The notes under the pieces were generated by a model. It ran no database searches. It saw nothing but the letters and a program-made list of their open reading frames with translations, and was not told where the DNA came from. A program made the translations under genes and the position numbers. Shown in pieces: positions 19,030-27,320 of a stretch of DNA of 32,250 bases. Source of the DNA: an uncultured Bacillota bacterium (GTDB taxonomy: Bacteria; Bacillota; Clostridia; Oscillospirales; Oscillospiraceae); assembly GCA_947172355.1 (NCBI GenBank), contig CAMWBA010000015.1, positions 1 to 32,250 on the forward strand, in the 5' to 3' direction. Numbering within the stretch: position 1 is the first letter of the stretch; every line of letters starts with the position of its first letter.

Positions 19030-21210
19030 ATGATCGTCATTGACCAAGAAAACAACGTATTTACTCTGCATACCCAAAATACCACCTATCAAATGAAAGC
19101 CGACCAGCACCGGGTCCTGCTCCACACCTACTACGGCGCCCGGATTGGCGGCGGCGATCTGTCCTATCTGATCCGCCGCGCCGACCGGGGCTTTTCCCCC
19201 AACCCCAACGAGGTAGGGGACAACCGGGACTATTCTCTGGACACCTTGCCCCAGGAGTATTCTACTTGCGGCGTGGGGGATTTCCGCCTGTCTTCCATTG
19301 AGTTTGAGCCGGAGGACGGCAGCCGTCTGGCCGACCTGCGGTATGTGGGCTATGAGCTGCGTCCCGGCAAATACGCTCTGGAGGGACTGCCCGCCTTTTT
19401 CGGCGGAACGGAGTGGGAAACTCTGGTGGTCTTTCTGGAGGACTCCGCCGCCGGCATGTCCGTGGAGCTTTTTTACGGTGTGCTGGAGGACTGCGACCTG
19501 ATTACCCGGGCGGTTCGGGTGGTCAACAAGGGGGATGGGACCGTCCGCCTGCGCCGGTGCGCCTCCCTTTGTCTGGACTTCCAGCGGGATGATCTGGACT
19601 TTATCACCTTTGACGGCTGCCACACCCTGGAGCGCAACCGAAACCGCTCTCCCCTGCGTCCCGGAGTACAGAGTATAGAGAGCGTTCGGGGCACCTCCAG
19701 CCACCACCACAACCCCTTCGTCATCCTCTGCGATCACCAGGCCAATGAGGACTATGGCCTGTGCTATGGCGCCATGCTGGTATACAGCGGCAACTTCCAG
19801 GCCGCTGCCGAACGCACCCAGCTGGAGAACAACCGTCTGCTCATAGGCGTCAACCCCTACCACTTCTGCTTCGACCTGGCTCCGGGGGAGAGCTTCACCG
19901 CCCCGGAAGCGGCGCTGGTCTGCTCCCCGGCTGGCTTTGGTCCGATGAGCCGGCAGTACCACCGGGCCATCCGGAACCACCTGATTCGCGACCCCTACCA
20001 GGGCAGGCGGAGGCCGGTGCTCATCAACAATTGGGAGGCCACCGAGTTTTCCTTCGACGCCTCCAAGCTGGTGGACATCGCCGCCTCCGCCGCCCCTCTG
20101 GGCATCGAACTGTTTGTCATGGACGACGGCTGGTTTGGTGCCCGTGACACCGACCGGAGCGGTCTGGGCGACTGGACGGTAAACCAGAAAAAGATTCCCG
20201 GCGGTCTGGAATCCCTGGTCCCCAAAATCAAGGAGCTGGGGATGTCCTTTGGGTTATGGATTGAGCCGGAGATGGTCAGCGAAAACAGCGACCTCTTCCG
20301 GGCCCATCCGGACTGGGCTCTGGGCGAGCCCCACCGCCCCCAGACCCGGGGCCGGTGTCAGCTGGTGCTGGATTTCTCCCGCAAGGAGGTCCGGGACCAC
20401 ATCTATACCGCCATCAAAACCATTTTGGACAGCGCTGACATCACCTATGTCAAGTGGGATATGAACCGCAGCCTGTCCGATGTGTGGTCTGCCGCTCTCC
20501 CCGCCCACCGGCAGGGAGAGGTCTTCCACCGCTATGTGCTGGGGGTCTATGATGTATTGGAGCGGCTGCACCAGGACTACCCCGACCTGCTCATTGAGGG
20601 CTGTTCCGGCGGCGGCGGACGCTTTGACGCCGGAATGCTCTATTACACCCCCCAGATCTGGTGCAGCGACAACACCGACGCCATCGACCGCCTGCGCATC
20701 CAATACGGCACCTCCTTCTGCTACCCCGTCTCTTCCATGGGGGCCCATGTCTCCGCCGTCCCCAACGGCCAGACAGGCCGCCGGGTATCCATGGAGACCC
20801 GAGGGGTGGTCGCCATGAGCGGCACCTTTGGCTATGAGATGGACCTGAACCAATGCACCCAGGAGGAGCGGGAGACCATCCGCCGGCAGACGGCCTTTTT
20901 CAAAGAACATTACGACCTGATCCAGCAGGGGGACTACTACCGCCTGACCGATCCCTTCACCGACTCCCTCACCGCCTGGGCGCAGGTGTCCGCCGACCGG
21001 CGGGAGGCATTGATTTCCCTGGTCTCCGGAACGGTCCATGCCGCCGCTCCGTTCCGCGCCCTTCGTCTCAAGGGGCTGGACTCGGCACGCTCCTATCAGA
21101 TTAACGGCGAGGGCAGCTTCCCCGGCGATGTGCTGATGGAGGCGGGCTATCCCCTGCCCCTGTTCTGGGACGACTATTCCTGCATGCAGCTCTACCTCCA
21201 AGCCCTGTAG
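19030..21210 (+). CDS. Alpha-galactosidase, GH36 family
   Basis: 'YVKWDMNRSLSDVWS' nucleophile motif, 'LLIEGCSGGGGRFDAGMLYYTPQIWCSDNTDAIDRLRIQYGTS' acid/base region, 'LINNWEATEFSFD', 'MDDGWFGARDTDRSGLGDW'. Start taken at ATG 19030 (MIVIDQENN); the upstream track extension runs through the repeat. Confidence 0.95.
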   Translation: MIVIDQENNVFTLHTQNTTYQMKADQHRVLLHTYYGARIGGGDLSYLIRRADRGFSPNPNEVGDNRDYSLDTLPQEYSTCGVGDFRLSSIEFEPEDGSRLADLRYVGYELRPGKYALEGLPAFFGGTEWETLVVFLEDSAAGMSVELFYGVLEDCDLITRAVRVVNKGDGTVRLRRCASLCLDFQRDDLDFITFDGCHTLERNRNRSPLRPGVQSIESVRGTSSHHHNPFVILCDHQANEDYGLCYGAMLVYSGNFQAAAERTQLENNRLLIGVNPYHFCFDLAPGESFTAPEAALVCSPAGFGPMSRQYHRAIRNHLIRDPYQGRRRPVLINNWEATEFSFDASKLVDIAASAAPLGIELFVMDDGWFGARDTDRSGLGDWTVNQKKIPGGLESLVPKIKELGMSFGLWIEPEMVSENSDLFRAHPDWALGEPHRPQTRGRCQLVLDFSRKEVRDHIYTAIKTILDSADITYVKWDMNRSLSDVWSAALPAHRQGEVFHRYVLGVYDVLERLHQDYPDLLIEGCSGGGGRFDAGMLYYTPQIWCSDNTDAIDRLRIQYGTSFCYPVSSMGAHVSAVPNGQTGRRVSMETRGVVAMSGTFGYEMDLNQCTQEERETIRRQTAFFKEHYDLIQQGDYYRLTDPFTDSLTAWAQVSADRREALISLVSGTVHAAAPFRALRLKGLDSARSYQINGEGSFPGDVLMEAGYPLPLFWDDYSCMQLYLQAL

Positions 21211-21240
21211 CCTTTCCTTTTCGCAGCCATATAGCGCAGA

Positions 21241-21275
21241 AAAGAGGTGACCGAACACCGGTCACCTCTTTTTTT
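21241..21275 (+). terminator. Rho-independent terminator of the GH36 gene, overlapping the 3' end of the convergent araC gene
   Basis: AAAGAGGTGACC-GAACACC-GGTCACCTCTTT followed by TTTTG. Confidence 0.88.
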
Positions 21276-22128
21276 GTATTTGATTCCGGGCTCGCCATTC
21301 CCGGGGGGAAACTCCATATCGTTTTTTGAACGCCCGGGAAAAATGGAGCTGGTTCGGGTAGCCGCACATATAAGAGATGTCCCCGATGGAATTGTTGGTC
21401 CCCTTCATCATGTCCGCCGCTTTGGACAGCCGCAGGCGGATAAGAAATTCTTGGGGCGGACAGCCCATATTTTCCTTAAAAATCTTGCTGAAATAACTCC
21501 GATTCAGCTTGCACACATCGGCCAGGTCCTCAATGGTAATCTCACGGGGATAGTTGCGCTCCATATAGGTGATGGCCTCTTGGATGTAGAAGTCCCGCAG
21601 CTGGCCCCCCTTCAGCTCCCGGCGGGTGGCCGAAGTGGTCATCAAGCCGTCCAAAAACAGACACAGGTGGCCAATCAGATGGAGGGGGGATGCCTCTGTA
21701 TGTTCCACAATGTAAAGCATCCGGTCCCGAAGCCCATCCCCCTGGGCTTGGCTCAGGGGGCGGTAGATGGGCTGGGACGGGCCCAGCCCGGCGCTGTCGA
21801 TATATTCCGCTGCCCGCAGGCCGTCAAATTCCAGCCAGACGTATTTCCATGGGGCCGCTTTATGGGCCGCATAGGTGGTAACCTGTTCAGGGCAGATCAA
21901 AAACCCCTCGCCCTCCCCCAGCGTATAGGTATGGGTTACGCCTTCCACATCTTCGCAGTCCAGCTTCCCCTGCCCGGAGATTACATAGTGAAATAGATAG
22001 TGGTTGCGCACAAAGGGGCCAAAGGAGTGGAGGGGGGCGCACTGCTCCCAGCCATACTGATAAAGGCGCAGATCCAAAAAGTTCTCGTTGGGGAACACAG
22101 AGAATGAAAAATCGTCCACAGGGCACAT
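21262..22128 (-). CDS. AraC family transcriptional regulator with N-terminal cupin-like sensing domain
   Basis: 'LRLYQYGWEQCAPLHSFGPFVRNHYLFHYVISGQGKL...' plus the HTH region 'IEDLADVCKLNRSYFSKIFKENMGCPPQEFLIRLRLSKAADMMKGTNNSIGDISYMCGYPNQLHFSRAFKKRYGVSPREWR'. Confidence 0.93.
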   Translation of the reverse strand: MCPVDDFSFSVFPNENFLDLRLYQYGWEQCAPLHSFGPFVRNHYLFHYVISGQGKLDCEDVEGVTHTYTLGEGEGFLICPEQVTTYAAHKAAPWKYVWLEFDGLRAAEYIDSAGLGPSQPIYRPLSQAQGDGLRDRMLYIVEHTEASPLHLIGHLCLFLDGLMTTSATRRELKGGQLRDFYIQEAITYMERNYPREITIEDLADVCKLNRSYFSKIFKENMGCPPQEFLIRLRLSKAADMMKGTNNSIGDISYMCGYPNQLHFSRAFKKRYGVSPREWRARNQIQKKR

Positions 22129-22366
22129 CCTCGCTTCCTAGCTCACAGATATCCCAATTCCCATTTGCTTTCCCATGCTTAAACTTTTCTATAATGCCGC
22201 CCTGTGAATCCAGAAGCAGAGTTGGGAGCTGTGGATGGCTGCCGAGTTAAATTAAGATGCCATATCATATCACACTTCCCACTGAAATCCAACTAAAAAA
22301 TCAAATTTTCAGAAATTTTTTCCATTCTATCCTCTCTCCCTCAACGGCACAACCGCGGCAGCCATC

Positions 22367-23152
22367 TCAGCCGCTGATTCCCAGCGCCCGCAAACTTAAC
22401 AAAACCGCTCCCAGCACCGTGAGCACACCGCCCATAGCCCGGTTCAGCACTTCCGGCGCCGCCCGGTTGGCAAACCTGGCGGCAAGCCGCGCCCACAGCA
22501 GGGTAAAGGCTATGCACAGCACCAGCAGCAGCACATCCGGCGCACCGCCAATGGCAAAGTGAGACAGTGCGCCGGTGGCAGCGGTAAAGGTCATAATAAA
22601 CACGCTGGTGCCTACAGCGGTCTTCAGCTCGTAGCCCAAAGCACTGGTGAGAATAAACAACATCATCATACCGCCTCCGGCCCCGATAAAGCCGCAGATA
22701 AACCCAATCACAGCGCCCCCTGCCAGCGACTGAACCAGCCGTTTTGGGGCACTGACGGCCTCCATGCTCTCCCGGGTGGTCATAACCGGCTTGACCAGAA
22801 ATTTCACCCCCAGCAGCAGAAGCATCCAAGTGGAAAAACTCCCCATCGTCTGGTTTGGAACCTGGCTGGACACCCAGCTTCCCACCAGGGTGAAGGCAAG
22901 CACCGAGCCCATCATCACCAGGCCATTTTTGACATCCAGATTTTTGTTTTTGTGATAGGTATAGGCGGATATGGCGCTGGCCAGCACATCCGAGGCCAGC
23001 GCAATGCCGATGGCCTGGTAAGCCTCCACCCCCAGCATCCCCACCAGCATGGGGGTAATCACAGCGGCTGCGCTCATTCCCGCAAAACCAGTACCCAGTC
23101 CGGCCCCCATCCCGGCAAAAAAGCAGACAAGTACCGTTAACAACAGTTTCAT
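22367..23152 (-). CDS. TSUP family transporter (TauE/SafE sulfite exporter-like)
   Basis: 261 aa polytopic; 'GAGLGTGFAGMSAAAVITPMLVGMLGVEAYQAIGIALASDVLASAISAYTYHKNKNLD', 'GFICGFIGAGGGMMMLFIL'. Confidence 0.88.
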   Translation of the reverse strand: MKLLLTVLVCFFAGMGAGLGTGFAGMSAAAVITPMLVGMLGVEAYQAIGIALASDVLASAISAYTYHKNKNLDVKNGLVMMGSVLAFTLVGSWVSSQVPNQTMGSFSTWMLLLLGVKFLVKPVMTTRESMEAVSAPKRLVQSLAGGAVIGFICGFIGAGGGMMMLFILTSALGYELKTAVGTSVFIMTFTAATGALSHFAIGGAPDVLLLVLCIAFTLLWARLAARFANRAAPEVLNRAMGGVLTVLGAVLLSLRALGISG

Positions 23153-23202
23153 AACAAGTTCTCCTTTCTATCCTCCCACAATCGCTGGCGGGCTGAAGCC
23201 CG

Positions 23203-23646
23203 TTAAGGACGGCACCGCGCATTCAGCGCGGACTCCAAATTCCGTTGAATCCGGCCCATCAGCCGTCTCAGCGCTTCCCGGTCCTGGGAGGAGAAATCCT
23301 GAACTAAGATACGTCCAAATTCCTCCTGTCCCTGGCAGCCCAGTTCCACCGTTGGAGCGGCAGCGGCCGTGAGGGTCAGATGTTCCACCCGGCGGTCCGT
23401 CTCGTCGGTACGGCGCTGAAGAAACCCTTTTCGTTCCAAACTGCGTATCCCCACCGACACATTGGACTTGGCCAGCCGGCGCAGGGAAACGATGTGGGAG
23501 GCGGTATCGCAGTCTGGATTGTTGGCCAGAAAAAGGAGGATATCCAGTTCTGCCTGGGTCAGCCCCGCCGCCTCTCGGGCCGGCAGCAGCAGTTGATGAT
23601 ACAGCCGTCCTGCACTTTCGTAATACGATAAAACCTCAAGATGCAT
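23203..23646 (-). CDS. MarR family transcriptional regulator
   Basis: 'LTQAELDILLFLANNPDCDTASHIVSLRRLAKSNVSVGIRSLERKGFLQRRTDETDRRVEHLTLT'; start ATG 23646 after TTGGAGGGG. Confidence 0.88.
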   Translation of the reverse strand: MHLEVLSYYESAGRLYHQLLLPAREAAGLTQAELDILLFLANNPDCDTASHIVSLRRLAKSNVSVGIRSLERKGFLQRRTDETDRRVEHLTLTAAAAPTVELGCQGQEEFGRILVQDFSSQDREALRRLMGRIQRNLESALNARCRP

Positions 23647-23661
23647 AGTCCCCTCCAAATA

Positions 23662-23676
23662 GTTATAATTCATAAC
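23662..23676 (-). promoter_or_regulatory. Candidate MarR autoregulatory operator
   Basis: GTTAT-AATTC-ATAAC inverted repeat between a TTGACT-N17-TATTCT promoter (minus) and the RBS. Confidence 0.45.
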
Positions 23677-23877
23677 CATTAGAATAGCACTCCCGCCGTC
23701 CAAAGTCAAGAGCGGCGGGAAATCTTTTTGGGTTCCTCTCCTCCGACAAGGGAGCACCAGCTGGAAGCTGGACCGAAAAGTCTTGTGGGGCAGACAGCAA
23801 CCGACAAAAAGGGCGCAGGGCTTGTCCTATAATGAACTGGAAAATAATGGGATATACCCAAGAGAGGAGCAGGTATC

Positions 23878-24183
23878 ATGCCGGTGACCTGTAAGGAGGA
23901 AAACCGCCGCCTGACCGCGGCGGTCACTGGAGAATTAGATCACCATGGGGCCAGGGCGGTGATGGAGGAGCTGGACCGCCGCATTGACCTGGCCCAGCCC
24001 CGAGAACTGACCCTGGACCTGAGCGGCCTGACCTTTACCGACAGCTCCGGTATCGCTGTATTGCTCCGGGCTCACCGCCGGATGGGGCAGGTACGGGGTG
24101 TCATGCGGGTGGTAAGCACCCCCGACCAGGCGGGCAAGGTGTTTCAAGCGGCCGGACTGGAACGAATCATCCGGTTTGAGTAA
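23878..24183 (+). CDS. spoIIAA: Anti-sigma F factor antagonist SpoIIAA (STAS)
   Basis: 'LTAAVTGELDHHGARAVMEELDRRIDLAQPRELTLDLSGLTFTDSSGIAVLLRAHRRM'; followed by spoIIAB-sigF. Confidence 0.93.
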   Translation: MPVTCKEENRRLTAAVTGELDHHGARAVMEELDRRIDLAQPRELTLDLSGLTFTDSSGIAVLLRAHRRMGQVRGVMRVVSTPDQAGKVFQAAGLERIIRFE

Positions 24184-24185
24184 CC

Positions 24186-24208
24186 AGCCCTCCCTGACCG
24201 GGAGGGCT
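24186..24208 (+). other. Hairpin in the spoIIAA-spoIIAB intergenic gap
   Basis: AGCCCTCCC-TGACC-GGGAGGGCT 9-bp perfect stem 2 nt after the spoIIAA stop; no U-tract. Confidence 0.6.
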
Positions 24209-24307
24209 CTGCCCAGGTGCTGTTTGAGCCATGGGGTATGCGTTTGCCCCTTCGGGAGTACCCCGCATCCTTCACGCAGCCCCAATTCCAAGAAAGGACC
24301 GATACAT

Positions 24308-24745
24308 ATGAAAATTGAAAATCATGTGACGTTGGAGTTCCCCAGCCGCTCCGCCAACGAGGGTTTTGCCCGGACGGCGGCGGCCTGCTTTGCTGCCCAG
24401 CTGGACCCCACCTTAGAGGAGGTCAATGATATTAAAACCGCCGTCAGCGAGGCGGTAACAAACGCCATCGTCCACGCGTATCCAGATATTTTGGGAAAAA
24501 TCGTCCTCAGACTGCGCATTCGAGAGGACCATGCTCTGGAAATCACAGTTAAGGACTGGGGGGTGGGCATCGCCGACGTAGACCAGGCCAGAACACCTCT
24601 GTTTACCACCGGCAGTGAGGAGCGCTCCGGCATGGGCTTTACCATCATGGAGAGCTTTATGGATACCTTGAAGGTTCGTTCCGCCCCCGGCAGGGGCACC
24701 ACCGTCACCATGGTGCGGAGGATTGCCCGCCGGGCTGGCCGGTGA
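24308..24745 (+). CDS. spoIIAB: Anti-sigma F factor SpoIIAB (GHKL kinase)
   Basis: MKIENHVTLEFPSRSANEGFARTAAACFAAQLDPTLEEVNDIKTAVSEAVTNAIVHAYP...ITVKDWGVGIADVDQARTPLFTTGSEERSGMGFTIMESFMD. Confidence 0.95.
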   Translation: MKIENHVTLEFPSRSANEGFARTAAACFAAQLDPTLEEVNDIKTAVSEAVTNAIVHAYPDILGKIVLRLRIREDHALEITVKDWGVGIADVDQARTPLFTTGSEERSGMGFTIMESFMDTLKVRSAPGRGTTVTMVRRIARRAGR

Positions 24746-25455
24746 GCGCCCCGCTGTCCGGCCCGGATCTGTTTCAGGCCGCCCGGGAGGGGGACAGCGC
24801 CGCCTGTGAGCAGGTACTGTTAGAAAACAATGGTCTGATCTGGAGCGTAGTGCGCCGGTACTACGGGCGCGGCGTGGAGCCGGACGATCTGTACCAGCTG
24901 GGCTGTCTGGGGTTTCTCAAAGCGGTCCAGGGCTTTGACCCCGATTTCGGCACCCAGTTCTCCACCTACGCCGTCCCCAAAATCGCCGGGGAAATACGTC
25001 GATTTCTTCGGGACGACGGCCCTGTCAAGGTGAGCCGCGGACTAAAAGAGCGCGGCTCAGGCGTCCGTGCCGCCCGAGCCCGGCTGTCCGCCGTCCTGGG
25101 GCGGGAGCCCACCTTGTCCGAACTGGCGGAGGACACCGGTCTGTCTCCCGAAGACATCGCCGCCGCTGAGACAGCCATCGAACCGGTGGTATCCCTCCAG
25201 ACGGAGACGGGGACGGACGGCCTCACCCTGGAAGGAATGCTCACCACCGGGAACGAGGAAGAACATATGGTGGAACGGCTCACCCTGCGCACCGCCATCA
25301 CCGCCCTGCCCGACCGGGAACAGCAGGTTCTGCTCCTGCGCTATTACCGGGGGATGACCCAAACCAACACCGCCCGGATCTTAGGGGTGTCCCAGGTGCA
25401 GGTGTCCCGCCTGGAGCGGCGGGCGCTGGACAAACTGCGCAAAGAGCTGGTGTAG
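24742..25455 (+). CDS. sigF: RNA polymerase sporulation sigma factor SigF
   Basis: GTG start overlapping spoIIAB; 'YGRGVEPDDLYQLGCLGFLKAVQGFDPDFGTQFSTYAVPKIAGEIRRFLRDDGPVKVSRGLKE...LLRYYRGMTQTNTARILGVSQVQVSRLERRALDKLRKEL'. Confidence 0.95.
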   Translation: MSAPLSGPDLFQAAREGDSAACEQVLLENNGLIWSVVRRYYGRGVEPDDLYQLGCLGFLKAVQGFDPDFGTQFSTYAVPKIAGEIRRFLRDDGPVKVSRGLKERGSGVRAARARLSAVLGREPTLSELAEDTGLSPEDIAAAETAIEPVVSLQTETGTDGLTLEGMLTTGNEEEHMVERLTLRTAITALPDREQQVLLLRYYRGMTQTNTARILGVSQVQVSRLERRALDKLRKELV

Positions 25456-25460
25456 TGTGG

Positions 25461-25560
25461 TTGGGCTCCGCCCAAACCTGCCAGGGCTCTGCCCTGGACC
25501 CAGCAGGGGCTTTGCCCCTGCACCCCACCGCCCTTTGAAAAGGGCGGCCCGAAACTTTTT
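25461..25560 (+). terminator. Run of four consecutive hairpins ending in a rho-independent terminator after sigF
   Basis: TTGGGC/GCCCAA, CCAGGGC/GCCCTGG, GCAGGGGC/GCCCCTGC, CCGCCCTTT/AAAGGGCGG, then CCCGAAACTTTTTCC. Confidence 0.7.
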
Positions 25561-25581
25561 CCTTTTTTCATCGGGCCGCAA

Positions 25582-25706
25582 ATGCAAGGAGCACTGCCCG
25601 GCAGGGCGGTATTCCCCCAAGAAGATGCAAGGACCGCCGCCCATTGGGCGGCATCCCCCCAAAAGATACAAACGGACCGCCGTCCGGTTGGGCGGCGGTC
25701 CGTTTC
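25582..25706. repeat. Three ~41-43-bp tandem units, each with a hairpin
   Basis: Units start ATGCAAGGA (25582), ATGCAAGGA (25625), ATACAAACGGA (25666). Stems ACTGCCC/GGGCGGT, GCCGCCC/GGGCGGC, CGGACCGCCG/CGGCGGTCCG; spacers TATTCCCCCAAGAAG and CATCCCCCCAAAAG. Confidence 0.75.
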
Positions 25707-26900
25707 TCACTCTGTGGTGTAGTTGTCAAAATAGCCTTGGATAAAGACCACCGGAGTGCCCTTGTCCCCAGAGCCGGAGGTCAAATCGCACAGGGAACCG
25801 ATCAGATCGGTGAGCCGGCGGGGGGTAGTGCCCTCCGATACCATCTGCCCCACCAGGTCCCCGTCCTTCTTTTGTATGCGGTCCTTGATGGCCTCCTTCA
25901 ACGCCTCGCCGGACAGGCTGGCGAAGTCGTTGTCGGCCAAATATTTCAGTTTCAGCTCATTTGGGGTGCCCTCCAGGCCGGCGGTGTAGGCGGGGGAGAC
26001 CACCGGGTCGGCCAGCTCCCAAATTTTTCCCACCGGGTCCTTAAACGCGCCGTCGCCGTAGACCATCACCTCCACATGCTTGCCGGTCTCCTCCAGCAGC
26101 CTCTTCTGGATGGCCTCCACCAGCCCCTGGCAGTCCCGTGGGAACAGCTTCACCCGGTCCTCGGTGGCCTTGTTGGAGCCCAGCAGGCCGTACTTCTCGT
26201 TGCAGCCGCTGCCGTTTACCGGGGAGGTCAGAATCTCGTCCAGTCCGAGAACGGTCACCGCCCCGGCGGTCCGGAGCAGCCGCTTGGTGCGCTGGCGGGT
26301 ATGGATGTCGCAGCACAGCACGTGCTTGGTGTAGGGCAGGATGGCCCGAGGATCGTTGGCGAAGAGGATCTCCACCTCTGCCCCGCAGTCCTCAATCAGC
26401 TCCTGGTAATAGGCCACATAGTCCACCCCGGTGAATGGGTGCTTCTCATAGCCGAACAGCTCCCGGTACTGTTCCAGGGTGAGGACATCCTTGTAGGGGT
26501 CCACCCCCTTCTCGTCCACGGCATCCAGGCTGATGAGGTGATTGCCCACCTCGTCGGAGGGGTAGCTGAGCATGAGGACGATCTTTTTGCACCCCTTGGC
26601 GATGCCCCGCAGGCAGATGGCAAAGCGGTTGCGGCTGAGGATGGGGAAAATCACCCCCACCGTCCCGCCGCCCAGGCTGTCCCGGACGTCGGCGGCAATG
26701 TCGTCCACGGCGGCGTAGTTGCCCTGGGCCCGGGCCACGATGGCCTCGGTCATGGCCACGATATCCCGGTCCCGGATGGAAAAGCCGTCCTCCTTGGCGG
26801 CCTCCAACAGAGAATTGGTCACAATCTCCACCAAATCGTCCCCGCTGCGGATGATGGGGGTGCGGATGCCCCGGGATACGGTACCGACCATACGGCTCAT
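25707..26900 (-). CDS. Coenzyme F420-0:L-glutamate ligase (CofE/FbiB-N) family-like protein
   Basis: 397 aa; 'TVSRGIRTPIIRSGDDLVEIVTNSLLEAAKEDGFSIRDRDIVAMTEAIVARAQGNYA...' resembles CofE-family folds annotated in Clostridia. Function not implied. Confidence 0.65.
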   Translation of the reverse strand: MSRMVGTVSRGIRTPIIRSGDDLVEIVTNSLLEAAKEDGFSIRDRDIVAMTEAIVARAQGNYAAVDDIAADVRDSLGGGTVGVIFPILSRNRFAICLRGIAKGCKKIVLMLSYPSDEVGNHLISLDAVDEKGVDPYKDVLTLEQYRELFGYEKHPFTGVDYVAYYQELIEDCGAEVEILFANDPRAILPYTKHVLCCDIHTRQRTKRLLRTAGAVTVLGLDEILTSPVNGSGCNEKYGLLGSNKATEDRVKLFPRDCQGLVEAIQKRLLEETGKHVEVMVYGDGAFKDPVGKIWELADPVVSPAYTAGLEGTPNELKLKYLADNDFASLSGEALKEAIKDRIQKKDGDLVGQMVSEGTTPRRLTDLIGSLCDLTSGSGDKGTPVVFIQGYFDNYTTE

Positions 26901-27017
26901 AAAGGAACACTCCTCGTTTTCATATCGTTTGTGGGGAAATGTTTCCCACCATTTTATATCATACCACGATTGCGGCTCCTTGTAAATAAAATTTTGCAGA
27001 GTAATGCGGCAAAGTGT

Positions 27018-27320
27018 CTATACCACCCCAAAGGATGCGATGGCGTCCCGCATAGTGCGCCACTGCCCCCGCAGTTCCTCCAGCCGGGCCAGGCCGGAGG
27101 CGGTCAGACGGTAGTATTTCCGGTCCGGCCCGCCCCCACCGGGAGACATATACCACTCGGTACAGCCCGACTTGCCCAACCCTCGGAGCAGGGCGTAGAT
27201 GGCGCTCTCCTGGGTGTCCGGGAAGGCGGCGCGGAGCGGGGTGAGCACCTCGTAGCCGTACTTGTCCCCTCCCGCCAGCAGCTGGAGCAGGCACAGCTCC
27301 AGCAGGTCCTTTTTCAGCAC
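27018..27320 (-). CDS. PadR family transcriptional regulator
   Basis: 'LLELCLLQLLAGGDKYGYEVLTPLRAAFPDTQESAIYALLRGLGKSGCTEWYMSPGGGGPDRKYYRLTASG' PadR winged helix; overlaps the upstream membrane gene by 7 bp. Confidence 0.9.
   Translation of the reverse strand: MLKKDLLELCLLQLLAGGDKYGYEVLTPLRAAFPDTQESAIYALLRGLGKSGCTEWYMSPGGGGPDRKYYRLTASGLARLEELRGQWRTMRDAIASFGVV

Noticed and set aside
23820-23877. Possible sigma-H promoter for spoIIA
   Set aside because: GCAGGGCTT and ATGAACT partly resemble sigma-H boxes but the spacing (~8 nt) is wrong; not supportable.
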